The position numbers were made by a program, and so were the translations under genes. Source: Stenotrophomonas sp. SY1 (GTDB taxonomy: Bacteria > Pseudomonadota > Gammaproteobacteria > Xanthomonadales > Xanthomonadaceae). Taken from it: DNA of 64,000 nucleotides. The notes beneath the pieces were generated by a model that was not told the DNA's origin, did no database searches, and saw nothing but the letters and a program-made list of their open reading frames with translations. The stretch is from positions 1,591,533 through 1,655,532 of the forward strand of contig NZ_JAJOYR010000001.1 of NCBI RefSeq assembly GCF_021202945.1, given 5' to 3'. This document shows positions 18,066 through 27,128 of the stretch, in pieces; the first letter of the stretch is position 1; each line of letters opens with the position of its first letter.

Positions 18066-18896
18066 TCAACCGAAGCGACCGGTGATGTAATCCTCGGTCT
18101 GCTTCTTGGAGGGGTTGGAGAAGATCACTTCGGTGCGGTCGTGTTCGATCAGGTCGCCCAGGTACATGAAGGCGGTGTAGTCGGACACGCGCGCTGCCTG
18201 CTGCATGTTGTGGGTGACGATGGCGATGGTGTAATCGCTCTTCAGCTCCTCGACCAGCTGCTCGATGCGGCTGGTGGAGATCGGGTCCAGCGCCGAGGTC
18301 GGCTCGTCGAGCAGCAGCACGTCCGGGCGCAGCGCCACGGCACGGGCGATGCACAGGCGCTGCTGCTGGCCACCGGACAGGCCAAGCGCGCTCTGGTTGA
18401 GCTTGTCCTTAACTTCGTCCCACAACGCGCCCTGGCGCAGCGCGTGTTCGACGCGCACGTTCATCTCGGCCTTGGACAGCTTCTCGTGGTGGCGGATGCC
18501 ATAGGCCACGTTCTCGAAGATGGTCATCGGGAACGGCACCGGCTTCTGGAACACCATGCCGACCTTCGAACGCAGGCGGTTCAACGGGTACTTCGAGGAC
18601 AGGATGTTCTCGCCGTCCAGCAACACTTCACCGCGCGCTTCCAGCTTGGGATACAGCGCGTACATGCGGTTGAAGATGCGCAGCAGGGTGGACTTGCCGC
18701 AACCGGAGGGGCCGATCAGCGCGGTGACGCGCTTTTCCGGGATCTCCAGGTTGATGCTCTTCAACGCATGGAACTTGTCGTAGTAGAAGTCCAAGCCGCG
18801 TGCAGCCAGCTTCACCGGCGCCGGCGCATGCAACTCCTGGTTGGAGGCAGGCACGCTGATGCGCTGCATGGGCACGGCATTGTTGAGGTCGTTCAT
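18066..18896 (-). CDS. pstB: Phosphate ABC transporter ATP-binding protein PstB
   Basis: ATPase subunit of the high-affinity phosphate importer, working as a dimer on PstC/PstA. Walker [10 protein letters not shown], the characteristic [15 protein letters not shown], signature [14 protein letters not shown], Walker [14 protein letters not shown] and the switch [17 protein letters not shown] all match PstB. It has 276 residues from ATG 18896. An in-frame ATG at 18908, 12 bases upstream, is equally possible. It has an N-terminal extension of about 30 residues before the ABC domain. pstA ends 17 bases upstream. Confidence 0.96.
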   Translation of the reverse strand: MNDLNNAVPMQRISVPASNQELHAPAPVKLAARGLDFYYDKFHALKSINLEIPEKRVTALIGPSGCGKSTLLRIFNRMYALYPKLEARGEVLLDGENILSSKYPLNRLRSKVGMVFQKPVPFPMTIFENVAYGIRHHEKLSKAEMNVRVEHALRQGALWDEVKDKLNQSALGLSGGQQQRLCIARAVALRPDVLLLDEPTSALDPISTSRIEQLVEELKSDYTIAIVTHNMQQAARVSDYTAFMYLGDLIEHDRTEVIFSNPSKKQTEDYITGRFG

Positions 18897-18913
18897 GGGA
18901 AGGTCCATGGCAA

Positions 18914-19792
18914 TCAGTCGTTTGAGATTCGGTTGCGCAGCAGCAGGCCGCGAGCAGAGAGGCTGACCAGCAGTACGAACAGGGTCAGAACCAGGGCGCC
19001 GGCCCAGGCCAGCACCTGCCATGTTTCATAAGGACTGCCGGCAAACTGGTTCATCACCACCGGCACCGAGGCCATCGGCTGGAACACGTTGGAGTTCCAG
19101 TACTGGTTGCCGAAGGCGGTGAACAGCAGCGGCGCGGTTTCACCGGAGATGCGCGCCAGCGAAAGCAGGATGCCGGTGACGATGCCGGCCAGGGCGCTGC
19201 GGTACAGCACCTGCATGATCACCTTCCACTGCGGCACGCCCAGCGCCAGTGCGGCTTCGCGCATCTGCACCGGAACCAGCCGCAGCATTTCGTCGGTGGT
19301 GCGGATCACCACCGGCAGCACGATGAAGGCCAGCGACAGCGCGCCGGCGAAGGCCGAGAACTGGCCGCCGGTCTGCATCACGTACAGCGTGTAGACGAAC
19401 AGGCCCAGCACGATCGACGGAGCCGACAGCAGGATGTCATTGACGAAGCGCACCACCGTGCCGGCCTTGCGTGCGTTGCCGTACTCGGCCAGCCAGGTGC
19501 CGGCGGCCACGCCCAGCGGCGTACCGATGCCGATGGCCATGGCGCACATCACCGCCGAGCCGAAGAACGCATTGAGCAGGCCGCCCTGCTGCATCGGCGG
19601 CGGCGTCATCTTGGTGAAAAGATCAAGATTGATGCCCGGCAGGCCCTTGGACAGCAGCGTCCACAGGATCCAGCCGAGGAAGAACAGGCCAAACAGTGCC
19701 GTGGCACAGCCCAGCAGCAGCGCCACGCCGTTGACGATGCGGCGACGCAGGTACAGCGCGTCGGCGGTCTTGTTGATAGCGACGGTGGACAT
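18914..19792 (-). CDS. pstA: Phosphate ABC transporter permease PstA
   Basis: Inner-membrane permease, 292 residues, with about six TM helices beginning [24 protein letters not shown]. The cytoplasmic EAA loop that docks onto PstB is seen in [50 protein letters not shown], a hallmark of PstA. Its ATG overlaps the pstC stop by one base (TGATG), so translation is coupled. Confidence 0.96.
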   Translation of the reverse strand: MSTVAINKTADALYLRRRIVNGVALLLGCATALFGLFFLGWILWTLLSKGLPGINLDLFTKMTPPPMQQGGLLNAFFGSAVMCAMAIGIGTPLGVAAGTWLAEYGNARKAGTVVRFVNDILLSAPSIVLGLFVYTLYVMQTGGQFSAFAGALSLAFIVLPVVIRTTDEMLRLVPVQMREAALALGVPQWKVIMQVLYRSALAGIVTGILLSLARISGETAPLLFTAFGNQYWNSNVFQPMASVPVVMNQFAGSPYETWQVLAWAGALVLTLFVLLVSLSARGLLLRNRISND

Positions 19793-20760
19793 CAGTTGCC
19801 CTCCTTGCGGGACAGACGCATCAGCATCAGGCGGGCGATGGCCAGCACCACGAAGGTGACGATGAACAGCACAAAGCCGAGCAGCAGCAGCGCCGAGCGG
19901 TAGGTTTCAGTGGCTTCGCCGAAGTCGTTGGCGATCAGCGCGGCGATGGTGGTGCCGGGTTCCAGCAGCGACGGGGTCAGGCGCACGCTGTTGCCGATGA
20001 CGAAGGCCACCGCCATGGTTTCGCCCAGGGCGCGGCCCAGGCCGAGGAAGATGCCGCCGATCACCGCAGAGCGGGTGTAGGGCAGGACGATGTCCCAGCT
20101 CACTTCCCACTTGGTCGAACCCAGTGCGTAGGCCGATTCCTTCAGGCGGGTCGGAACGGTGAGGAATACCTCACGCATCACCGAGGAGATGAACGGGATC
20201 ACCATGATCGCCAGCACGAAGCCGGCGGTGAGCATGCCGATACCCAGCGGCGGGCCCTGGAACAGGACGCCGATGATCGGCAAGCCGCCGAGGTTTTCAT
20301 TGAGGAACGGGGTGACGTATTCGGTCATCACCGGTACCAGCACGAACAGGCCCCACATGCCGTAGATGATCGACGGGATGCCGGCCAGCAGTTCGATGGC
20401 GGTGCCGACCGGGCCACGCAGCCAGCGCGGTGCGACCTCGGTCAGGAAGAAGGCGATGCCGAAGCTCACCGGTACGGCAATCAGCATCGCGATGACGGCG
20501 GTGACCACCGTGCCGTAGATCGGTGCCAGCGCACCGAACTTGTTCTCGACCGGGTTCCAGTCGGAGGAGTAGAAGAAGCTCAGGCCCTGCTCCTGCAGGG
20601 CGTGGCGACCTCCCCACAGCATCGACAGCGCGGCACTGGCCAGGGCGACCAGCACGAAGATCACGGTGGCGATCAGGAACCAGCGGAACAGCCGGTCGTT
20701 GCGGGCATCGCGCAGATCACGCGAGCTGGGCGAAACAAGAGACGGTGCGATGGCATTCAT
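19792..20760 (-). CDS. pstC: Phosphate ABC transporter permease PstC
   Basis: Inner-membrane permease of 322 residues and partner of PstA. It has the N-terminal TM ([23 protein letters not shown]), the periplasmic-loop motif [24 protein letters not shown], and the docking segment [52 protein letters not shown], all typical of PstC. The start is ATG 20760; an in-frame upstream codon at 20805 is not preceded by a ribosome site. It is separated from the upstream pstS by 205 bases containing a dRS3-like hairpin. Confidence 0.95.
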   Translation of the reverse strand: MNAIAPSLVSPSSRDLRDARNDRLFRWFLIATVIFVLVALASAALSMLWGGRHALQEQGLSFFYSSDWNPVENKFGALAPIYGTVVTAVIAMLIAVPVSFGIAFFLTEVAPRWLRGPVGTAIELLAGIPSIIYGMWGLFVLVPVMTEYVTPFLNENLGGLPIIGVLFQGPPLGIGMLTAGFVLAIMVIPFISSVMREVFLTVPTRLKESAYALGSTKWEVSWDIVLPYTRSAVIGGIFLGLGRALGETMAVAFVIGNSVRLTPSLLEPGTTIAALIANDFGEATETYRSALLLLGFVLFIVTFVVLAIARLMLMRLSRKEGN

Positions 20761-20826
20761 GGCAGCGGCGTAGGCCCAAGGGGGAGGCGGGGATGCGTCA
20801 GTCACGCGTCAGGGGAGGAGACCGTC

Positions 20827-20846
20827 ATTCCCGCGACGGCGGGAAT
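20827..20846. repeat. dRS3-like palindrome ATTCCC-N8-GGGAAT
   Basis: ATTCCCGC-GACG-GCGGGAAT forms an 8-bp stem, preceded by GTC. It fits the ATTCCC-N8-GGGAAT pattern of the neisserial dRS3 element, also common as CGTCATTCCCGCG-type repeats in other proteobacteria. It lies between pstS and pstC, together with a second GC hairpin (about 20898-20930), and may attenuate read-through or protect the pstS mRNA end. Confidence 0.55.
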
Positions 20847-20965
20847 CGCTCTTGCCTTTACCCCGGCATAGCAACAGCAGAGAAGCAGCCGAAGCGATCC
20901 CCGCCAGCGCGGGGGTGTCGCCAGGACAAAGGCAGGTGCGCTGGCGGCGCACCCGCCTGATGACA

Positions 20966-22054
20966 TCACTTGAACTCAGCGGCCCAGTAGCTTTCGATCT
21001 GGGCGACCAGTTCGGCCGGCAGCGGCACGTAGTGCAGTTCGTTGGCCTGTGCCTGGCCGTTCTCGAACGCCCACTTGAAGAAGGCGCGGGTATCGGCGCT
21101 GCGCTTGGCATCCTTGGGCTGCTTGTGCATCAGCATGAAGTTGGTGGCGGTGATCGGCCACGCATTGGCGCCCGGGGCGTTGGTGATGACCAGGTTGAAG
21201 TCCTTGGCGTTGGCCCAGTCGGCGCTGGCGGCAGCGGCGGCAAAGGTCTCGGCGGTCGGCTGCACCCAGGTGCCGGCGGCGTTCTGCATCGAGGCGTACG
21301 GCATCTGGTTCTGCAGTGCGTAGGCCAGTTCGACGTAGCCGATCGAACCCTTGATCTGCTTCACGTACGAAGCCACGCCTTCATTGCCCTTGCCACCCAC
21401 GCCGTCCGGCCACTGCACCGAGGTGCCTTCACCGACCTTGTCCTTCCATTCGGTGCTGACCTTGGACAGGTAGTTGGAGAAGTTGAAGGTGGTGCCCGAA
21501 CCGTCGGAGCGGTGCACCAGGGTGATCTTGGCATCAGGCAGCGGCACGCCCGGATTGGCGTCGGCGATGGCCTTGTCATTCCACTTGGTGACCTTGCCCA
21601 GGAAGATATCCGCGAGCAGCGGGCCGCTCAGGCGCAACTGGCCCGGCTGCAGGCCTTCCAGGTTGACCACCGGGACCACGCCGCCAATGGCCGACGGGAA
21701 CTGGCCCAGGCCAGCCTGCGCCAGCTCTTCGCTGGACAGCGGCTTGTCGGAGGAACCGAAGTCCACGGTGCCGGCCTTGATCTGGGCGATACCGCCGCCC
21801 GAGCCGATGGACTGGTAATTGATCTTGGCGCCGGTGGCGGCGTTGTAGTCAGCCGACCACTTGGACACCAGCGGGAAGATGAACGAAGCGCCGGCGCCGG
21901 AGATTTCGGCGGTCAGCTTGTCAGCGGCGCCCGGTGCGCCGGCAGCGGCATTTTCCGGGGTCGAAGCGGCCTGGTTGCCAGCGCCACCGCAGGCCGACAG
22001 GCCTAGGGCGATGGCCAGCGAAAGGGCGGCAAGACCGGTTGTGTGCAACTTCAT
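20966..22054 (-). CDS. pstS: Phosphate-binding lipoprotein PstS (copy 1)
   Basis: Substrate-binding protein of the phosphate importer, 362 residues. Unlike copy 2 it has a lipoprotein signal with lipobox LSAC (Cys22), then a low-complexity linker (GGAGNQAASTPENAAAGAPG). The PstS core follows: ISGAGASFIFPLVSKWSADYN, IGSGGGIAQIKAGTVDFGSSDKPL and VHRSDGSGTTFNF, whose Ser, Asp, Arg and Thr residues bind phosphate in the family. It ends ELVAQIESYWAAEFK. It lies directly upstream of pstC and so is probably the transporter's main partner. A Pho-box-like triplet lies 55-83 bases upstream of the start. Confidence 0.95.
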   Translation of the reverse strand: MKLHTTGLAALSLAIALGLSACGGAGNQAASTPENAAAGAPGAADKLTAEISGAGASFIFPLVSKWSADYNAATGAKINYQSIGSGGGIAQIKAGTVDFGSSDKPLSSEELAQAGLGQFPSAIGGVVPVVNLEGLQPGQLRLSGPLLADIFLGKVTKWNDKAIADANPGVPLPDAKITLVHRSDGSGTTFNFSNYLSKVSTEWKDKVGEGTSVQWPDGVGGKGNEGVASYVKQIKGSIGYVELAYALQNQMPYASMQNAAGTWVQPTAETFAAAAASADWANAKDFNLVITNAPGANAWPITATNFMLMHKQPKDAKRSADTRAFFKWAFENGQAQANELHYVPLPAELVAQIESYWAAEFK

Positions 22055-22108
22055 GGGGCACTCCATAGCGGGAGAAATGCCGGCAGGGCCAGCGGATGAG
22101 GCTATGAA

Positions 22109-22137
22109 ATGATGTTTTTGTTACAGCCTCATTACAT
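22109..22137 (-). promoter_or_regulatory. Pho-box-like repeats upstream of pstS copy 1
   Basis: On the minus strand ATGTAAT, CTGTAAC and ACATCAT lie at exact 11-base steps (22131-22137, 22120-22126, 22109-22115), the spacing of PhoB half-sites (consensus CTGTCAT). The matches are imperfect. Position before pstS and agreement with the better site at 23454-23493 support it. The rest of 22138-22300 shows no gene. Confidence 0.5.
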
Positions 22138-22300
22138 CGTGAAGGGAATCTGAAAATCCCCGCCACGTCAGGGGCTTGGGTGGTGGAGGCGGGGCCGTCG
22201 GGGAGACATGAAATCCGGGTCTGGAAGGATTTGCGTCACCGCTGCCGGGGTGACTCATGCTGCGCCTGCCGGCGCTGGTTGGGCGTGAATGCGGGTGCCC

Positions 22301-22335
22301 CAAAAAAAGAGGCGCGGATCGCTTGATCCGCGCCT
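22301..22335 (-). terminator. Intrinsic terminator of pstS copy 2
   Basis: An 11-bp perfect stem AGGCGCGGATC/GATCCGCGCCT with a GCTT loop, followed on the minus strand by CTTTTTTTGG. It is a textbook rho-independent terminator 36 bases past the stop at 22372, so pstS copy 2 is transcribed apart from pstS copy 1 and pstCAB. Confidence 0.93.
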
Positions 22336-22371
22336 GAGACGACGAGGGAGAGGGTCCCGCCGGCTCTTTAC

Positions 22372-23391
22372 TCAGTAACGCAGGTTCTGCTGCCAGTAGG
22401 TTTCGATCTGGCGCACCAGCGCATCCGGCAGCGGCACGTAGTCCAGCTGGCGGGCCTGCGCATCACCGTTGGCGTAGATCCAGCGGAAGTACTCGACTGC
22501 GGCCTTGGCGCCTTCAGCGGTCTTGGGCTGCTTGCGCATCAGGATGAAGTTGGTGGCGGTGATCGGCCAGGACTGCTCGCCCGGGGCGTTGGTCATCACC
22601 AGGTAGAAGTCGCGGGCGTTGGCCCAGTCGGCGCTGGCCGCAGCTGCCGAGAAGGTCTCGTCACGCGGCTGCACGAAGTTGCCGGCGGCATTCTTCATGC
22701 GCGAGAAGGTCAGGCGGTTCTGCAGCGCGTAGGAGAACTCGACATAGCCGATCGAACCCTTGATCTGCTTGACGTAGGCGGCGACGCCCTCGTTGCCCTT
22801 GCCGCCGATGCCGACCGGCCACTGGACGCTGGTGCCTTCGCCGACGCCGTTCTTCCAGTCAGCGTTGACCTTGGACAGGTAGTTGACGAAGTTGAAGGTG
22901 GTGCCCGAACCATCGGAGCGGTGCACGACGGTGATCTTGGTGTCCGGCAGGGCCAGGCCAGCGTTGAGCGCGACGATGGCCGGGTCATTCCACTTGGTGA
23001 TCTTGCCCAGGAAGATGTTGGCCAGGGTCGGGCCGTCGAGTTTCATCGCACCGGGTTCGACGCCGGCCACGTTGAGCACCGGCACCACGCCGCCGATCAC
23101 CGACGGGAACTGCACCAGGCCCGAGGAGGCCAGTTCTTCCGGCTTCAGCGGCGCATCGGACGAGCCGAAGTCCACGGTGTTGGCCTTGATCTGGGCGATG
23201 CCGCCGCCGGAACCGATCGACTGGTAGTTCACCCGCTTGCTGGTGGCGGTGCTGTAGTCGGCCGACCACTTGGACATGACCGGGTAGATGAAGGAGGCGC
23301 CGGCGCCGGTGACATCGGAGGCGTTGACGGCGAACACGGACGACGCGGCGAGGATGGCAACGACGGCGCGCGATTTGATGGCGTGGATCAC
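22372..23391 (-). CDS. pstS: Phosphate-binding protein PstS (copy 2, soluble)
   Basis: Second PstS paralogue, 339 residues, highly similar to copy 1 through the core (GAGASFIYPVMSKWSADYS, IGSGGGIAQIKANTVDFGSSDAPL, VHRSDGSGTTFNFVNYLSK). It has a type I signal peptide (AVVAILAASSVFAVNA) and no lipobox Cys, so it is a free periplasmic protein. GTG 23391 is chosen: AGGAG lies about 8 bases upstream and the signal peptide starts directly after it; upstream frame is the promoter region. It is monocistronic, between a strong Pho box and a strong terminator. Confidence 0.94.
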   Translation of the reverse strand: MIHAIKSRAVVAILAASSVFAVNASDVTGAGASFIYPVMSKWSADYSTATSKRVNYQSIGSGGGIAQIKANTVDFGSSDAPLKPEELASSGLVQFPSVIGGVVPVLNVAGVEPGAMKLDGPTLANIFLGKITKWNDPAIVALNAGLALPDTKITVVHRSDGSGTTFNFVNYLSKVNADWKNGVGEGTSVQWPVGIGGKGNEGVAAYVKQIKGSIGYVEFSYALQNRLTFSRMKNAAGNFVQPRDETFSAAAASADWANARDFYLVMTNAPGEQSWPITATNFILMRKQPKTAEGAKAAVEYFRWIYANGDAQARQLDYVPLPDALVRQIETYWQQNLRY

Positions 23392-23453
23392 GAATGGCTC
23401 CTGGGAGGTAGAGGTGCGGTGGTTCCGCCCGGCGCCTATTCCATAACCATTTG

Positions 23454-23493
23454 ATGACAATGCAGCGTCTGTCATATGACGCTGCAATGACAG
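23454..23493 (-). promoter_or_regulatory. Pho box upstream of pstS copy 2
   Basis: Minus-strand half-sites CTGTCAT (23487-23493), GCGTCAT (23476-23482) and TTGTCAT (23454-23460) are in phase at 11-base steps, with one degenerate site (CAGACGC) between the last two. This fits a double PhoB box. It lies 63-102 bases before GTG 23391. The first part also reads as an inverted repeat CTGTCAT...ATGACAG. Confidence 0.75.
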
Positions 23494-23504
23494 CTGAAAT
23501 CCAC

Positions 23505-24281
23505 TCAGAAGTCGGCTTCGATCGCCTTCGGCAACGGGTAATGACGGCCTTGTGGGCGCAGGAGATAGCGTTGTTCAGGCAGGTTGCGGCGCTCCTCGAC
23601 GCATTCGCCGGCGGCATCCTCGTGATTGAGAATGGCTGCGCTGCGTTCGCGCACCCGCAGCTCGGCCAAGCCGTGCGCGGGAATGGGCCCGATCTCCACG
23701 GTGCGGCTGAGCTCATGGAACTCGCCCGCGCAGCGGGTATCCCACTCGCCGCCAAAACGAGCGACCACGATCTGCCCGGTGACCGGCTCGATCCTGTCCT
23801 TGTCCAGCACGAAAAGCTGCAGGCGGGTGTCGTTGAACGGGTTGGGCTGCGAGGAGCCGCTGCGGCCAATACGCACGCCGAACGCGCGCACGTCGGCCGA
23901 AAGCCGATAGCGCGCGGTGTCCAGGCTTACCTCCTCACTGCGGATGGCGTCGCTGCTCATCATGCCGGGCAGGCGCAGGGTGGCACGTGGACGCAGCGTG
24001 GCCGTATCCACCACCAGCAGATCCAGGTCGCCGTCCTGGTAGGCGCCGCTTTCCTCTTCCGGGCCAAGCACGGGCACGGCCATCAGGGTCAGTGTCGTGT
24101 CCGCCGGCCACACACGGCAGATGCCCTGCTCGGCATTGAGTGGCGTGCCTTGCGGTAGCGGGAGTGCACCCGCCGGCAGTTGTGCATAGGCCTGGCGGAT
24201 GCGCCCGGCACTGTCGGCGCCACAGTCCTGGGCCAGGGCGGTGACAGGTAGGGCGAGCAACATCAGCAGCGCCAGGCGCAT
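23505..24281 (-). CDS. PA3715-like exported protein of unknown function
   Basis: A 258-residue protein with a Sec signal peptide (RLALLMLLALPVTALA, cleavage before QDCGA). The mature part has four Cys (in QDCGADSAG, GICRVWP, DTRCAGEF, AGECVEERR), consistent with two disulfides in the periplasm, and mostly beta-type sequence such as GDLDLLVVDTATLRPRATLRLPG. It looks like the uncharacterised PA3715 family; no catalytic motif is visible. It sits between the porin and pstS copy 2, so it may be Pho-regulated, but I see no Pho box of its own. Confidence 0.65.
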   Translation of the reverse strand: MRLALLMLLALPVTALAQDCGADSAGRIRQAYAQLPAGALPLPQGTPLNAEQGICRVWPADTTLTLMAVPVLGPEEESGAYQDGDLDLLVVDTATLRPRATLRLPGMMSSDAIRSEEVSLDTARYRLSADVRAFGVRIGRSGSSQPNPFNDTRLQLFVLDKDRIEPVTGQIVVARFGGEWDTRCAGEFHELSRTVEIGPIPAHGLAELRVRERSAAILNHEDAAGECVEERRNLPEQRYLLRPQGRHYPLPKAIEADF

Positions 24282-24655
24282 GGATCAATCCTTTGAAGAG
24301 CGGAGTGGAGGATAGCCTGCCGCTGGGGCCGTCGGCCTGTGGGCAGGAGCCGCGTGTGCGGATTGTCTGAAACGCCTGCACCGGACATTGCATTGCACAG
24401 CCTGCTTGCGGCGCGGGGTTGCACAAAGGATTGTCGTGCAGGGTGGTCCGTGCGGGGATGCCGGGGCGCGCCGTGCCCTGGCCCGCGAAATCGAATGACA
24501 GCCGGGGCAGCAAGACCTGCGGCGACGATGCCGGGCTGGGAGCAGCGGCGGGTACGGCGCCCGGTTGGTGGCTCTGCCCGCGCCAGCGAAGCGGGCAGGG
24601 CACAAACAACGAACGCCCCTTGCGGGGCGTTCGTTGTATTGCTTGCAACCAAGGC
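24282..24655. other. Non-coding gap with terminator hairpins
   Basis: No supported gene in 374 bases. It has a hairpin CTGCCCGC/GCGGGCAG (24574-24598) and the porin terminator (24606-24637). The 24282-24560 part is plain high-GC sequence that should hold the promoter of the PA3715-like gene. Confidence 0.5.
24606..24637 (-). terminator. Intrinsic terminator of the porin gene
   Basis: A perfect 14-bp stem ACAACGAACGCCCC with its complement and a TTGC loop, 18 bases past the porin stop; the minus strand continues TTTGTG. It has the same CCCC-TTGC-GGGG core as the hairpin at 16708-16739. Confidence 0.8.
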
Positions 24656-25864
24656 TTACCAGAAGAACTGCAGACGCGCTTCCAGGATGTTCGGCTTGTC
24701 GCTCACATAGCTGCGTGCGCTGGAGCTGTACTTCTTGCTGTCGACCATCACGTAGTTCAGCGAGGCCTTGAAGTTGGAACGCCAGTACCAGTTGGCGCCG
24801 ACGGTCCAGATGTCCATCTTGCCGCCCAGCACGCCATCCACGATCGGCGGACGACCGGCCACCGGGTTGGCGTTCAGGCCACCGTCGTTGAGGTCGATAT
24901 GGTCAAAGCGTGCAGCCAGCTGCCACATGCCACGGCCCGGCTCGTCCGGCAGGCCCAGGCTCGGGGTGCCGCCCTTGTAGCCCCAGGTCTCGCCGGTGAC
25001 ATTCCACACGCCGCTGACATAGAAACCGTCGGTGCTGTAGTTGTCATGGTCGTAACGCTTGACCTTGGAGGTGTAGTACTCGCCCTGTGCCTTGAACGGG
25101 CCGCGCACGTACATGGCTTCGGCGCCAATGGTGCTGATGCGGTCGCTGTCCTTCAGGTCGCCGCTGTCGACCAGGCGCACGGTGGCCAGGTCGGCGTTCG
25201 GGCGGGCGCGCCAGCGCAGGGTATCTGCGTCGGTGTCATAGTCGACGTAGCTCAGACCCAGGTGCAGGATGTTGCCCTTGTCATTGATCGGGGCGAAGGT
25301 GCCGCGCAGGCCGTAGCCGCTGCCGTGGGCCAGGTCGCGGGTCAGCTCGCGGCCGAAGGCCGAAGCGTTGATCGACCAGTTGCTGTCACCGACGCCATAG
25401 CCGACGCCGAGGCGACGTGCCACTGCATAGGTGTTGGTAACGGTGGCCTTGGAGATGAAGTCGTTGTTCTTGGTGCTGGACAGTTCTTCCAGGCTGTTGG
25501 GCTGCTTGTACTGGCCCACCTGCAGGAAGTGGTTGCTGTTGCCGCCGAGCTTGTACTTGGCGTTGGTGTCCAGGAACTTGTCGGCCTTGGCGTCGTAACC
25601 CACTACCCATTCGATGTTGCCCGGGCCCTTGCCCTTGAGCACCAGCTCGGCGCGGCGCAGTTCGAACTCGCTGTCCTTGCCGTTCTTGGCAACGCCGTTG
25701 AGGTCGGCCTTGTCGTTGTCGAACCAGTTGCCGTCAGCCTGCACCAGGCCTTCAAAGGTGATTTCGGAACCGCCAATGACGTCGATGGCGACTTCGGCGT
25801 GTGCGGCTGGCACAAACAGCGCCGCCGCAACGGCTGCAGTGAGGAGTTGGCGATGCAGTTTCAT
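24656..25864 (-). CDS. OprP/OprO-type phosphate-selective porin
   Basis: Outer-membrane beta-barrel of 402 residues in the OprO/OprP family, which forms trimeric anion channels for phosphate or polyphosphate. It has a signal peptide (LLTAAVAAALFVPAAHA), the family start ITFEGLVQADGNWFDND, RRAELVLKGKGPGNIEWVVGYDAKADKFLDTNAKY, a Lys/Arg-rich barrel, and a C-terminal Trp after a beta strand (NILEARLQFFW), the outer-membrane insertion signal. Location next to pst genes and a Pho-box-like site support phosphate uptake. OprP versus OprO preference cannot be decided without alignment. Confidence 0.9.
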   Translation of the reverse strand: MKLHRQLLTAAVAAALFVPAAHAEVAIDVIGGSEITFEGLVQADGNWFDNDKADLNGVAKNGKDSEFELRRAELVLKGKGPGNIEWVVGYDAKADKFLDTNAKYKLGGNSNHFLQVGQYKQPNSLEELSSTKNNDFISKATVTNTYAVARRLGVGYGVGDSNWSINASAFGRELTRDLAHGSGYGLRGTFAPINDKGNILHLGLSYVDYDTDADTLRWRARPNADLATVRLVDSGDLKDSDRISTIGAEAMYVRGPFKAQGEYYTSKVKRYDHDNYSTDGFYVSGVWNVTGETWGYKGGTPSLGLPDEPGRGMWQLAARFDHIDLNDGGLNANPVAGRPPIVDGVLGGKMDIWTVGANWYWRSNFKASLNYVMVDSKKYSSSARSYVSDKPNILEARLQFFW

Positions 25865-25918
25865 GGATGGATAGCCTTGCAGGCAGGTTGAGGATGCTGC
25901 GAAGGCTAGAAGGTAAAG

Positions 25919-25936
25919 ATTGCGTAAATGTGACAG
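25919..25936 (-). promoter_or_regulatory. Possible Pho box upstream of the porin
   Basis: The minus strand reads CTGTCACATTTACGCAAT: a good first PhoB half-site (CTGTCAC), a 4-base A/T spacer and a weak second half-site, 55-72 bases before the porin start. Confidence 0.45.
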
Positions 25937-26033
25937 TCCAGCGACTTGCTGTGCCCCGCGCGGCGTCGACGTCCACGTAGTGGACAGGTGGGCTGTTACC
26001 GGCAGGTGTCGCGCAGATGGCAGTCGGCCGCGT

Positions 26034-26771
26034 TCAGGCGGCGGCCGTTTTGTCCTTGAAGTGGCACAGATCGCGGATCACACATTGCGGGCAATCGGGT
26101 TTACGCGCCTTGCACACGTAACGGCCGTGAAGGATCAGCCAGTGATGTGCGTCCAGCAGGAATTCTTCCGGGATGACCTTGAGCAGGCCATCTTCCACCG
26201 CGCGCACATCCTTGCCCGGGGCCAGGCCGGTGCGGTTGGCAACGCGGAAGATGTGCGTATCCACCGCCATCGTCGGTTGCCCGAAGGCGGTGTTGAGCAC
26301 CACGTTGGCGGTCTTGCGGCCGACGCCGGGCAGGGCTTCCAGGGCGGCACGGTCAGCGGGGACTTCGCCGCCGTATTTTTCCACCAGGATCGCGCAGGCG
26401 GCGATCACGTTCTTGGCCTTGGCATTGAACAGGCCGATGGTGGCGATGTATCGCTTCAGCCCTTCCTCGCCCAGGGCAATGATGGCCTGGGCGGTGTTGG
26501 CCACCGGGAACAACTTGCGTGTGGCCTTGTTGACGCCGACATCGGTGGCCTGCGCCGACAGCGTGACTGCCACCAGCAACTCGAATGGTGTGCTGTATTC
26601 CAGTTCGGTCTTCGGGTGCGGGTTGAGCTCGCGCAGGCGCGTGAACATTTCGCGCACCTGATCGCGGTTCATGCGCTTGCTGCCACGTGGCGTTGATGGC
26701 TTCTTCACTTGTGTTGCGACTTTGCTCGCGGCCTTTTTCACAGCAACTTTCTTCATGACAACCGTGCTCAT
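26034..26771 (-). CDS. nth: Endonuclease III
   Basis: DNA glycosylase/AP lyase that removes oxidised pyrimidines in base-excision repair. It has 245 residues; the extra 33 or so over E. coli Nth form a Lys/Ala-rich N-terminal tail. The helix-hairpin-helix LPGVGRKTANVVL carries catalytic Lys153, Asp171 lies in VDTHIFRV, and the 4Fe-4S cluster loop is intact (Cys220, 227, 230, 236; C-x6-C-x2-C-x5-C). ATG 26771 overlaps the upstream stop (ATGA), which favours this start. An internal ATG at 26672 would give the bare enzyme. Confidence 0.95.
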   Translation of the reverse strand: MSTVVMKKVAVKKAASKVATQVKKPSTPRGSKRMNRDQVREMFTRLRELNPHPKTELEYSTPFELLVAVTLSAQATDVGVNKATRKLFPVANTAQAIIALGEEGLKRYIATIGLFNAKAKNVIAACAILVEKYGGEVPADRAALEALPGVGRKTANVVLNTAFGQPTMAVDTHIFRVANRTGLAPGKDVRAVEDGLLKVIPEEFLLDAHHWLILHGRYVCKARKPDCPQCVIRDLCHFKDKTAAA

Positions 26772-27118
26772 GCCTGCGCCTTCCCGGCAGCGCGAGCCTT
26801 GGCGCGCGCAAGAATCGCCGCCGCTGCCGAGGGCAGGGCAGGCTTGCTGTCCAGCGCCGGCGGTGGCGCGCGCCGGGCGTCGCGCTCGGCCGCACGCTTG
26901 GCCAGCCGCGCATCGCGGGCGCGGTGGCGCTCGCGTGCGGCCCAGGCGAACTGCAGGCGCTGCTGTGCATCGAGCAGCGTTCGCGATTGCGCCGGGGTGA
27001 GCGTGCCCTCACCCGGTTGCAGGATGTAATCCATCAACCCGGCTTGCACGGCGGCGTCCAGGTTGTCGTCAAGAACGAACTGCAACAGCTGTTGCGGTGT
27101 GGCGGGGACGGCGGACAT
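26768..27118 (-). CDS. Small basic protein upstream of nth, unknown function
   Basis: A 116-residue protein from ATG 27118. The N-terminal half (TPQQLLQFVLDDNLDAAVQAGLMDYILQPGEGTLTPAQSRTLLDAQQRLQFAWAARERHRARD) is amphipathic helix. The C-terminal half is a highly charged Ala/Arg/Lys-rich helix. No known motif. It is coupled to nth by a 4-base overlap and starts 10 bases after the enoyl-CoA hydratase stop, so the three genes form one operon. An accessory DNA- or RNA-binding role is only a guess from charge. Confidence 0.65.
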   Translation of the reverse strand: MSAVPATPQQLLQFVLDDNLDAAVQAGLMDYILQPGEGTLTPAQSRTLLDAQQRLQFAWAARERHRARDARLAKRAAERDARRAPPPALDSKPALPSAAAAILARAKARAAGKAQA

Positions 27119-27128
27119 CGATGGTGGC

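Noticed and set aside
24419..25891. A 490-codon plus-strand frame opposite the porin
   Set aside because: Antisense to the OprP/OprO gene; its Val/Ala/Gly-rich composition comes from the complementary codons.
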